Under the pieces are notes generated by a model, which did not search any database, was not told where the DNA came from, and saw only the letters and a program-made list of their open reading frames with translations. Position numbers and translations under genes: made by a program. From Bacillota bacterium (lineage in GTDB: Bacteria; Bacillota; Clostridia; Christensenellales; CAG-138), in the NCBI GenBank assembly GCA_023390655.1, contig JAEWCL010000003.1, forward strand, positions 461,771 through 525,770: a stretch of DNA of 64,000 nt, given 5' to 3'. The first letter of the stretch is position 1; each line of letters opens with the position of its first letter. This document shows, piece after piece, positions 17,505-25,008 of this stretch.

Positions 17505-18194
17505 ATGAAAAATACCGTGCATACATTTCAGGGGCTGACAGAAGACGCGTACCGCTTTTTCTGGGAAATCGCCTTTCAAAACGAGCATTCCTTTTTTGAA
17601 GAGAACCGCAAGCGCTATGAAAAAAGCGTCAAGGAACCCATGCTGGCACTGGCCGACGCACTGGGAGAAACTGCTTTGGAGGTAGACGCCAATTTTAACG
17701 TGCGCCCTTCCTCTGTCGTATCCCGTATCCGCAGGGATACCCGCTACACGAAGGATAAATCCCCGTACCGGGATCACGCGTTCCTGTCGTTCAAATACCC
17801 GGGCGCAGCCACGGGAGAAAGCTTTGTGCTTTATGCGGAATTTGAACGCACGGCGTATGGATACGGCATGGGCATGTATTATCCGCTGCCGCAGTTCATG
17901 GCCGACGCCCGAAAGCGCATGCTCGCCCAGCCGCAGAAATTCCTGGAGATCGTCAACAACCCCGCCTTTACGGAGAGGTTTCACTGGCAGGGGGAAGAAT
18001 TCAAGCGGCCGCGCTTTCAGGACGCGCCCGAGGCGATCCGTCTCTGGCTCAACAAACGCAGCATGTCCTTCTGTTTCTCCTCGACGGAACTGAAGAACAC
18101 CATGAGGCCGGAGCTGGTAAAGGAAGTCCGGGAAGGCTACCGCCTGTTGAAACCGCTGTACCGGTTTCTGCTGGGGTTGGATGAAAAGCAGTAA
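17505..18194 (+). CDS. DUF2461 (TIGR02453) family protein
   Basis: The 229-residue product starts at the ATG at 17505, preceded by GAGAGAGAATTC. It shows the family pattern in order: FFEENRKRYE near residue 25, then DTRYTKDKSPYRDHAFLSF near residue 82. Later segments include GYGMGMYYP and a C-terminal LLKPLYRFLLGL. The family is widespread and its function unknown. An in-frame ATG at 17415 would add 30 unlike residues and cross a hairpin. It converges on the next gene across a shared terminator. Confidence 0.85.
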   Translation: MKNTVHTFQGLTEDAYRFFWEIAFQNEHSFFEENRKRYEKSVKEPMLALADALGETALEVDANFNVRPSSVVSRIRRDTRYTKDKSPYRDHAFLSFKYPGAATGESFVLYAEFERTAYGYGMGMYYPLPQFMADARKRMLAQPQKFLEIVNNPAFTERFHWQGEEFKRPRFQDAPEAIRLWLNKRSMSFCFSSTELKNTMRPELVKEVREGYRLLKPLYRFLLGLDEKQ

Positions 18195-18206
18195 TAACCT
18201 TCAAAT

Positions 18207-18236
18207 AAAAGGGGCGGCGAATGGATCGCTCCTTTT
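18207..18236. terminator. Bidirectional terminator
   Basis: AAAAGGGGCG (18207-18216) pairs with CGCTCCTTTT (18227-18236) with one wobble. A and T runs flank it on both sides, between two converging genes. Confidence 0.8.
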
Positions 18237-18252
18237 TATATGCTTTGACAAT

Positions 18253-20130
18253 TTACGTTCTTACATCATAAATCCGTACCGCATCATTTTCATATACCAC
18301 CGGGAACTGCCAAAAGAACGCTTCATCGACAGAATAAGTATAATGCTCAGAATCGCCGATGAACACATAATCGATGCCGTAAGTCTCCTGCAGCTCTTCA
18401 AAATAAAGCGCCGGCTGTTCATACAGCATGCGCACCTGCTGCTCCCGCATTTCATAGTCCAGGCCATGATAATAGAGATAGGAGCCTGTCCCGCACAGGA
18501 TGTTACGACCGGTGAGGGAGGATATGGCGTTGTTGTGATTGGTGGCGGTCAAAAACAGCGCATCCGGCGCAGTATCCTCTTTTACAAAATCCGCCGCGGC
18601 GACCTCGTCGGCGCTGAACTGCTCAAAATCGCTGATGGTTTCGCGTATAAGCGTGAGCATTCCGGAAAGGAACAGCGCGCACAGCGTGAGTGCCGCAACA
18701 TACCGCCTGCCTGGCATCTCGCGCAGCTTGTCAAAGAGGTCGATAATTAGCGGCCCTATGATGCCGCAGGTAAACGCAAACCAGACAAACAGCAGCTTGT
18801 TGTTGTCATACGGGTTTGGCTGAAAGAGCAGGAATTCTGAAAAGAACCAGATCAATAACGCTCCGCCATAGAACACCTTTTCCGCTTTGGGAAGGCGAAA
18901 GAACGCGACAGGCAGCAGCAGGAAAATGAGACCGAGATTCTTGATATAAAACCACAGGAAGGAATCCGTCTCATTTCCCCAGTTGAAGTGGGGCTGCAAA
19001 AAGTCCCCGGACTGCCGGAAGGTGAACAAAACAAGCTGCGGCAGCGCGAGGGCCGCTGCAATCAGCGCGTATCTGACCCAACCGATGAGGACCGCCTTTT
19101 CCTGCCCTGCAATGAGAGCGTAGAGCACATATACAACGCTGACCATCCCCAGCGCTAAAAACGAGTGGGTATGCACAAGCGGCATGCAGCCCGCGATAAC
19201 GCCCAGCGGAACAAACAGCTTCGCTTCGCGCTCAAACGCCGCGCGGCGTAGAAGGAACAGGGCAGGGAACAGCAGCGCCCAGCCAAAGAGCGTGGCGCGC
19301 TGGGGGACGAGCATATCCGCAAGGGGGTTGACCCACCTCAGGCCAATCTCCGGCAGATTGGTCGGCGTATTGTAAAAGCCGGTGAATATACGGGTGAAGG
19401 CGTCCGGGTTCGTCTTCCAAAGATCAAGAAAGTAAGTGAAGCCAAAGCCGCCGCCAAGGAAGAAGAGAAGCGTTGAAAATACAGCGGTACGCGTTTTTTT
19501 CTGCCACTGCAAAAAGAAGCAGTAGACGCCAACTAAAACAAGCGCGTAGGCGAGAAGCGCGGGCAGCAGCATGGAGACGCGCAGGGACGCGCCCAGCGCA
19601 TAAAACGTTGCGCTCACACTGTCGCACAAAAATGGATAGCCCACAGCGGCGCCGGGGAATATGGAATACTGCGGCGGGAACGCGCCCTGCTCCGCAATGC
19701 TTGTCACTAGCCCCAGGTGCAGAGGAAGATCGCCAAATGTAGACTGCCCCACATGCAGCGCCCCATCGACCGGGCGTATGGTGTGCGTCAGGAACAGGTA
19801 GACACCCAGCAGGAAAAGCGGCAGCAGCGTCATAAGAACGGGGCGGAACTCTTTCCATGAGGCCGCAGCAACCTGTTTTGTTCTTGATAGAAGCAATGCC
19901 GCAGCGCCGATCACGAAGCACACAAACAGCGCCAGGAGCTGCGCCAAAAGGCCGAACCCCAATAAAAATGAGAATAGCGCGGGCAGCCATAAGAGCAGCA
20001 GCAACGAGAAAACGCCCCCCATCCACCAACGGTACAGGGGCCGTTCCGCTGCAAATAGGGCGCGTGCAATCAACTGGCCTGTGGCAAGAAACACACACAG
20101 GTAAAAAAACGCGAGAACGTCAAACCACAT
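18253..20130 (-). CDS. Large polytopic membrane protein, GT-C-like
   Basis: A 625-residue protein with about 13 hydrophobic helices and a C-terminal soluble domain of about 140 residues. A loop after the third or fourth helix (GQSTFGDLPLHLGL, with conserved acidic residues) and the overall shape resemble GT-C-fold glycosyltransferases or YfhO-like membrane proteins. The exact family is not recognised. If so, it would use a lipid-linked sugar on the outer face of the membrane. The gene is followed at its start side by a PH-domain gene with a 6-base gap, so the two are probably co-transcribed. Confidence 0.65.
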   Translation of the reverse strand: MWFDVLAFFYLCVFLATGQLIARALFAAERPLYRWWMGGVFSLLLLLWLPALFSFLLGFGLLAQLLALFVCFVIGAAALLLSRTKQVAAASWKEFRPVLMTLLPLFLLGVYLFLTHTIRPVDGALHVGQSTFGDLPLHLGLVTSIAEQGAFPPQYSIFPGAAVGYPFLCDSVSATFYALGASLRVSMLLPALLAYALVLVGVYCFFLQWQKKTRTAVFSTLLFFLGGGFGFTYFLDLWKTNPDAFTRIFTGFYNTPTNLPEIGLRWVNPLADMLVPQRATLFGWALLFPALFLLRRAAFEREAKLFVPLGVIAGCMPLVHTHSFLALGMVSVVYVLYALIAGQEKAVLIGWVRYALIAAALALPQLVLFTFRQSGDFLQPHFNWGNETDSFLWFYIKNLGLIFLLLPVAFFRLPKAEKVFYGGALLIWFFSEFLLFQPNPYDNNKLLFVWFAFTCGIIGPLIIDLFDKLREMPGRRYVAALTLCALFLSGMLTLIRETISDFEQFSADEVAAADFVKEDTAPDALFLTATNHNNAISSLTGRNILCGTGSYLYYHGLDYEMREQQVRMLYEQPALYFEELQETYGIDYVFIGDSEHYTYSVDEAFFWQFPVVYENDAVRIYDVRT

Positions 20131-20136
20131 AGCGCA

Positions 20137-20592
20137 TCAATCCGGAATTCCGTCCCCGTCCACATCCACAAACGTGTGGTTGGGAATTCCGTCTCCATCC
20201 TTCATCAAGCCCGCCGCGCCGTAGATTTCACGGCCGGTGAGGCCTTTTTCATTCCGCTCGCGCTCAATAATCCGGCTTAAGAACTTGCGTACAGCCTCCG
20301 GCTTTGCGATGTTCTTGATTTCAATGGTTGCATGCGTCTGGTCGGCGCTGTAGAGCGTAATGCTCCCTACGCCGAATATCTTCTGCCCGAACGTGCGCAC
20401 AAGCTTGATATCCAGAATACGATACAGCAGGATCTCGTTGGTTTCCGTGCGGAACAATCCCTTGCGCGTGGTAAAGCGGTCGTTGTCCACCTCATATACG
20501 GTAAAGCTCAGCGGCATGCCCAAAATGCGCTTACGGTCGCGCCAAAGGGGTTTTTCCTCCGAGAGTTCATTCAAATACGGCTGCTTGGCCAT
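20137..20592 (-). CDS. Bacterial PH domain protein with C-terminal Asp/Gly repeats
   Basis: The 151-residue product has a bacterial pleckstrin-homology (DUF304/PH_2) domain over about residues 25-105, a short helix, and a tail with two Asp/Gly repeats (KDGDGIPN and DVDGDGIPD) like calcium-binding thrombospondin type 3 or dockerin loops. The ATG at 20592 is preferred: GGAG ends 10 bases before it, while the GTG at 20601 leaves only two bases. There is no signal peptide, so a calcium-binding motif in the cytosol would be unusual. It is upstream of the GT-C-like gene in the same direction. Confidence 0.7.
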   Translation of the reverse strand: MAKQPYLNELSEEKPLWRDRKRILGMPLSFTVYEVDNDRFTTRKGLFRTETNEILLYRILDIKLVRTFGQKIFGVGSITLYSADQTHATIEIKNIAKPEAVRKFLSRIIERERNEKGLTGREIYGAAGLMKDGDGIPNHTFVDVDGDGIPD

Positions 20593-20816
20593 ACGATTCA
20601 CGCTCCAATCCGTCTATTTGCTGTTTTATGGCTATTATACCACAGAAGCAAAGTGGAGTGGTATCATCCATACGCATTCGTCCGAAGGCTGGAAGCGCAC
20701 GCGTAACCCCTGTATCATAGCCATTTTACGGCCATTATACCCAAACGGGTATCAACTGCACAGAGCTTGGGCATACATAATGGAGAACCGAATGCCCTTT
20801 GTAGGAGGTGGGTTTC

Positions 20817-21377
20817 ATGCAATGGTGGAAACAAAACGGCAGGATGCTTCTTTATATGGTGCTCGTACTCGCGTTTGGTGTATGGGGCGGCTTTACCATC
20901 AGGGATTTGCAGCAAAGTACGCTGCCGGAGCCGACGCCGCCCGCGGAGCAGGTGGGTAGCATCGGTGAGCAAAGCATTTTGCCGGATACGCTGGTGATTA
21001 CAAAATACACGTTCCTGTTGTGCGGCGGCCATACGGAGCAGCGTCAGGAGACGGGCGGCCCGCTCGTCGGCCTCAATAAAGCGCAGATTGAGGAAAAATA
21101 CCCCGATGCAAACGTGGTGGAACTGACGAACAAGCGTGCCGTGATCGAGCGTGAGCTCGAACGCTACTGCCCCAAGCATGTGGTGCTGTTCCTGGATGAT
21201 GACGGCAGGCTTTCCATTTCTCAGACCGACGAAGCGGATCTGGAAAAGGAGAACATCACGACGCTGACCTACGATATCTCCCACCTGCCGGAAGACGAAC
21301 TGTCTAAGCTGGAAGAGGGGCTGGTATTTGATAACCTCCAGGAGATCAACTCCTATCTCGAAGGAATAGAGCCTTAA
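20817..21377 (+). CDS. BofC C-terminal-like protein
   Basis: The 186-residue product begins with a membrane anchor (MQWWKQNGRMLLYMVLVLAF), followed by a Pro-rich linker and a BofC-like C-terminal domain (TFLLCGGHTEQRQ through FLDDDGRLSISQ). BofC is a forespore protein that restrains SpoIVB signalling to the pro-sigma-K protease in Bacillus. The ATG at 20817 follows AGGAGG with 8 bases of spacing, which is better than the GTG at 20808 inside that site. Similarity is weak, so the sporulation role is an inference. It has its own terminator at 21400-21432. Confidence 0.6.
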   Translation: MQWWKQNGRMLLYMVLVLAFGVWGGFTIRDLQQSTLPEPTPPAEQVGSIGEQSILPDTLVITKYTFLLCGGHTEQRQETGGPLVGLNKAQIEEKYPDANVVELTNKRAVIERELERYCPKHVVLFLDDDGRLSISQTDEADLEKENITTLTYDISHLPEDELSKLEEGLVFDNLQEINSYLEGIEP

Positions 21378-21399
21378 AGAGAAAAACAACCAAGCAGAG

Positions 21400-21432
21400 A
21401 GCGGTATTTGCAAAGCAGATGCCGCTTTTTTT
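21400..21432 (+). terminator. Terminator after the BofC-like gene
   Basis: AGCGGTAT (21400-21407) pairs with ATGCCGCT (21419-21426), followed by a run of seven T. Confidence 0.85.
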
Positions 21433-21457
21433 GCATGCGAAAAACCGCCAGATTCGA

Positions 21458-21486
21458 TTGCACGGCTTCCAAAGAGGGGGTATACT
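21458..21486 (+). promoter_or_regulatory. proA promoter
   Basis: TTGCAC (21458-21463), a 17-base spacer and TATACT (21481-21486) lie about 50 bases before the proA start and just after the preceding terminator. Confidence 0.6.
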
Positions 21487-21537
21487 GGAAAAAACGGCAA
21501 GTCGGGGAAAGCCCCGCGTGCCTGAGGAGGCAATTCT

Positions 21538-22779
21538 ATGACGCTACAGGAACAAGCCGCCGCTGTAAAAAAAGCTTCCTATGCCATGCTGACGCTGTCC
21601 GCACCCGTACGGGATGCGGCGCTCAACGCTATGGCGGAGGCGCTCATTGCAAATACAGCGTTTGTATTGGAACAAAACGAACTGGATATGAAAGCAGCGC
21701 GTGCTGCAGGGAAGCCCGAAGCGATGCTGGACCGGCTGCGTCTGGACGAAAAGCGGATTCTCGGAATGGCGAACGGCTTAAAGAAAGTCGCGGCGCTTCC
21801 CGATCCCATCGGCAGGGAGGATCATGTTATAAAGCGGCCCAACGGCCTTGCGATCGGCAAACGGCGCGTCCCGCTCGGCGTGATCGGTATCATCTATGAG
21901 GCGCGGCCCAACGTCACGTCCGACGCCGTGGGTCTTTGCGTAAAGTCCGGCAATGCAGTCCTGCTGCGCGGGGGATCGGAGGCCATCCATTCCAATTCCG
22001 CAGTAATAGACGTTATCGCGCGCGCGGCGTATGCCGCGGGCATGCCGGAAGGTTGCATCCAGCTTGTGCGGGATACTTCCAGGGAAACAGCGGCAGAGAT
22101 GATGCGCCTCAACGGATATCTCGACGTCCTCATTCCGCGTGGAGGCGCTGCGCTCATCCGTTCGGTGGTAGAACATGCGACGGTGCCCGTCATTGAAACG
22201 GGCTTGGGCAACTGCCACACGTATGTTGACAATACGGCGGATGTGGAGCTGGCGCGCAGCATTGCGTTTAACGCAAAGGTATCGCGTCCCGCCGTGTGCA
22301 ACTCCATGGAAACGCTGCTTGTGCAAAGGGAAATGGCAGAACGGCACCTTTCCAATATCGTTGCGCCGATGCTTGCGCACAATGTGGAATTGCGCGGCTG
22401 CCCGCGCGCCTGCGCGCTCTTGTCAGGCATCAAGGAAGCCACGGAAGAGGACTGGGCAACGGAATATGACGATTATATTCTCGCTATAAAAGTGGTGGAT
22501 ACGCTTGACGAGGCGATTGCGCATATCAACCGGTACGGCACGCGGCACAGCGAGTGCATCGTCACAAACGATTATGCGGGTGCGGAGCGGTTTTTAAATG
22601 AAGTGGACGCAGCTGCCGTCTATGTCAACGCCTCCACCCGCTTTACAGACGGTGAGGAATTTGGCTTTGGCGCGGAGATCGGCATCAGCACACAGAAGCT
22701 GCATGCCCGGGGGCCGATGGGGCTCGATGAACTGACCAGCGTCAAATACATTGTACGGGGGAACGGCCAGGTCCGTTGA
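21538..22779 (+). CDS. proA: Gamma-glutamyl phosphate reductase
   Basis: Catalyses the second step of proline synthesis, reducing gamma-glutamyl phosphate to glutamate semialdehyde with NADPH. The 413-residue length and motifs are typical: PLGVIGIIYEARPNVTSDA near residue 105, and VSRPAVCNSMETLLV with the catalytic Cys near residue 257. GFGAEIGISTQKLHARGPMG closes it. The ATG follows CCTGAGGAGGC. The usual partner proB is not adjacent. A lipoprotein gene starts 6 bases after the stop. Confidence 0.95.
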   Translation: MTLQEQAAAVKKASYAMLTLSAPVRDAALNAMAEALIANTAFVLEQNELDMKAARAAGKPEAMLDRLRLDEKRILGMANGLKKVAALPDPIGREDHVIKRPNGLAIGKRRVPLGVIGIIYEARPNVTSDAVGLCVKSGNAVLLRGGSEAIHSNSAVIDVIARAAYAAGMPEGCIQLVRDTSRETAAEMMRLNGYLDVLIPRGGAALIRSVVEHATVPVIETGLGNCHTYVDNTADVELARSIAFNAKVSRPAVCNSMETLLVQREMAERHLSNIVAPMLAHNVELRGCPRACALLSGIKEATEEDWATEYDDYILAIKVVDTLDEAIAHINRYGTRHSECIVTNDYAGAERFLNEVDAAAVYVNASTRFTDGEEFGFGAEIGISTQKLHARGPMGLDELTSVKYIVRGNGQVR

Positions 22780-22785
22780 CCGCTT

Positions 22786-23592
22786 ATGTGTAACAAAAGA
22801 AGGGCAAAACATAGCCTGCGCGAATTTCGCAATTGGGCGTATGTTGTCTGCATGGGTATGGCGGCCCTACTTCTTGTCGGGTGCGCCATGATACTTGGGC
22901 CCACGGCGACGCCTGCGCCCGCTATCGCGGAGGAGCCGCAGGAGGAAATACAGGCAACGCCCGTGCCGGAACCGGTCAACCCGCTCAAGGCTTTTCTGAA
23001 CGGGTTTTATGAAGTATATACGCCGTGCGATGACGCACTTAATGCGTTGATGGAGCAGGACAATGCGGCAGTGGATGAGGCGCTTGCCGCGGCGCGCCAT
23101 ATCCAGCGCCTCAGGCAGCTGTTTGACGCGCAGGCGGGCCTATTGCAGAACCCGTATGACCCATCTACCTGGGACGGCATTCTGTTTGGAGGCATGGAAG
23201 GAACAGGAAGCGTTACAAGGACCGTCGACGGATGCGTGTTTTCCTGTACGCTTACAAATGACATGGATACAGAGGATGGTACGAATACCATCAGCGGCAG
23301 TTTAAAGGGCAATTTGCTCTTTGGCGAGTGGGTAAAGCAAGATGGCTCCATATGCAGTGGAACCATTCTAAAAACCAAGACGGGCTATTGTGCCTATGTC
23401 AACTGGGCCGGAGAAAGCACCATGATGCTCGTGGAGGACGGTGTGCTCTCTTATGGAGTGGATGTGGAAACGCCATCCACCGCTTCCTCCTTGCAGCAAA
23501 GCGGCACATGGGTGAACTGGTACTTACAGCAGGGCGCGTTGGTTGAACATACTGCAGATACAACGGTATCTTCACAGGAGGAAACGGAATGA
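22786..23592 (+). CDS. Lipoprotein of unknown function
   Basis: A 268-residue protein with a basic n-region, a hydrophobic stretch and a lipobox ending in LVGC (Cys33), so it should be lipid-anchored on the outer face of the membrane. A Pro/Glu/Thr linker follows, then a soluble domain with no recognised family. The 6-base gap after proA and the 4-base overlap (ATGA) with the flavodoxin gene suggest co-transcription. Nothing in the sequence shows a catalytic site. Confidence 0.75.
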   Translation: MCNKRRAKHSLREFRNWAYVVCMGMAALLLVGCAMILGPTATPAPAIAEEPQEEIQATPVPEPVNPLKAFLNGFYEVYTPCDDALNALMEQDNAAVDEALAAARHIQRLRQLFDAQAGLLQNPYDPSTWDGILFGGMEGTGSVTRTVDGCVFSCTLTNDMDTEDGTNTISGSLKGNLLFGEWVKQDGSICSGTILKTKTGYCAYVNWAGESTMMLVEDGVLSYGVDVETPSTASSLQQSGTWVNWYLQQGALVEHTADTTVSSQEETE

Positions 23593-24092
23593 ATACAGCG
23601 ATTATTGCTTATTCCCATACCGGCAGCGCGGCGGCATTAGGCCGGGCGCTTTCGGCTGCGCTTGATGCAGAGCTTTTTCTGCTGGAAGAAGAGCGAAAAC
23701 GGCCCACAAAAGATTTCTTTGTCGGCGGCATGCAGGCGGCGTTTCAGCTTGGATCCGCTTTACAGGCGCTGCCGGATGTCGGGCAGACGGATGTCATCGT
23801 GCTCGGGATGCCCGTTTGGGCAGGCTCCACACCCCCAGCGATCAATACGATACTAAAGAAGCTGGATTTTCAAAACAAGACGGTATTCGCTTTTGTAACA
23901 AAGGCCGATCCTGCCCTGCAAGCGCCGCAAAAGCTGGCGGAGCGCCTCAAAGCGTCCATTGAACACAAAGGCGGCGCGCTCAAAGGCGTGTTTGCAATGC
24001 CGGTGGGCGAGCATCCCCTTTCCCGGGATGCGGCACAGGCGCAGGCTACGCTATGGGCGGAAGAAATCCGCACACTGCTGGAGCGGCGCTGA
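23589..24092 (+). CDS. Flavodoxin-like protein
   Basis: A 167-residue flavodoxin fold protein. The N-terminal phosphate loop region is IIAYSHTGSAAAL (about residues 4-16) and an FMN-contact segment VLGMPVWAGSTPPAI follows near residue 73. It would carry electrons or act as a small FMN-dependent reductase in the cytosol. The gene overlaps the upstream lipoprotein gene by 4 bases and has GGAGGAAACGG in front of the start. Its redox partner is unknown. Confidence 0.82.
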   Translation: MNTAIIAYSHTGSAAALGRALSAALDAELFLLEEERKRPTKDFFVGGMQAAFQLGSALQALPDVGQTDVIVLGMPVWAGSTPPAINTILKKLDFQNKTVFAFVTKADPALQAPQKLAERLKASIEHKGGALKGVFAMPVGEHPLSRDAAQAQATLWAEEIRTLLERR

Positions 24093-24188
24093 AGGCGAAA
24101 AAGCAGCCGTAATTCTTCCGGCGATCCGGTTATGACACCTATCTTTTTGGGAATACTTGTGTTACAAATGTACACAAGGAGGCGTCCC

Positions 24189-24590
24189 ATGAGGAAACTG
24201 TGGAACCACTATGATCCGCTCGATATAGACGATGGCGAAGAAGAACAGCCGTTAGCGCCGCAGGAGGGGCCGGTTCCCGCACGCGCTCCCGTGCCGGGGA
24301 AGAAAAAGATGATGCAGCGCTTGCAGGACTGGCTGTTCCATGTGGAAGAGGAAGCGGGGATGGAGCCCGCGTTTGACCCACCGCGCCGGCAGGTGCAGTT
24401 GGTGCAGCGTGAGGAGACGGAGCAGCTCCGGCAGGTGCAGAAGGCACTGGAGGAATGGAAGAAGGCTACGGCCTACTTTGAAAGCGTTTCCGATCCGGAA
24501 CTGGTGGATTATGCCGTTTACGACATGGAAGCGGCAAAGAAGCGCTATATTTTTCTGCTGCGAAATGCCGGCAGGCATATCGGCGGATAG
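24189..24590 (+). CDS. YaaL-like DUF2508 protein
   Basis: The ATG at 24189 follows AAGGAGG with suitable spacing and gives a 133-residue acidic, mainly helical protein. Its C-terminal segment, DPELVDYAVYDMEAAKKRY, resembles the DUF2508/YaaL family. In Bacillus yaaL lies directly upstream of bofA, and the same order is kept here, which supports the call. The N-terminal half is poorly conserved. The function of YaaL is unknown. Confidence 0.68.
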   Translation: MRKLWNHYDPLDIDDGEEEQPLAPQEGPVPARAPVPGKKKMMQRLQDWLFHVEEEAGMEPAFDPPRRQVQLVQREETEQLRQVQKALEEWKKATAYFESVSDPELVDYAVYDMEAAKKRYIFLLRNAGRHIGG

Positions 24591-24672
24591 CGGGACATAC
24601 GGCATAGCCTGCCCGGCCCGCGCATATGCTTCCAACGAAGGCATTTTGAAGGCATAACGATGGAGTGAGGGT

Positions 24673-24939
24673 ATGGATATCGTAGGAATACTGCTGGCAT
24701 TTGCAGCCGGGCTTGTTGTGCTTTATGTACTGGCGATGGTATTGGTTGTGCCGCTCAAATGGATCGGCAAGCTGATTATCAGCAGCATTATCGGCTTTAT
24801 TGTGCTGACCGTCATCAACCTGATTGGCGGGGCACTGTTCGGTTTTACCCTGCCGCTCAACGTGGTTAACGCCCTGGTTACCGGCATATTTGGGGTGCCG
24901 GGGGTTATTTTACTGGTGATCTTAAAATTGTTTCTATAA
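24673..24939 (+). CDS. bofA: Pro-sigma-K processing inhibitor BofA
   Basis: An 88-residue protein that is almost all membrane, with two to three hydrophobic segments, typical of the BofA family. BofA holds the SpoIVFB intramembrane protease inactive in the outer forespore membrane until sigma-K activation. The family signature around NLIGGALFGFTLPLNVVNAL and the C-terminal GIFGVPGVILLV match well. GGAGTGAGGGT precedes the ATG. Together with YaaL upstream it marks a spore former. The downstream hairpin at 24961-24995 ends the unit. Confidence 0.88.
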   Translation: MDIVGILLAFAAGLVVLYVLAMVLVVPLKWIGKLIISSIIGFIVLTVINLIGGALFGFTLPLNVVNALVTGIFGVPGVILLVILKLFL

Positions 24940-24960
24940 TGCATTCAAATAGAGAATAAA

Positions 24961-24995
24961 CAGAGAGGGGATGGCAAATTGCCATCCCCTCTCTG
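24961..24995. terminator. Bidirectional terminator between bofA and adhE
   Basis: A perfect 17-base inverted repeat (24961-24977 with 24979-24995) beginning CAGAGAGGGG lies between the converging bofA and adhE genes. There is no long T-run, so efficiency is uncertain. Confidence 0.7.
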
Positions 24996-25008
24996 CGGGT
25001 GCATGGAG

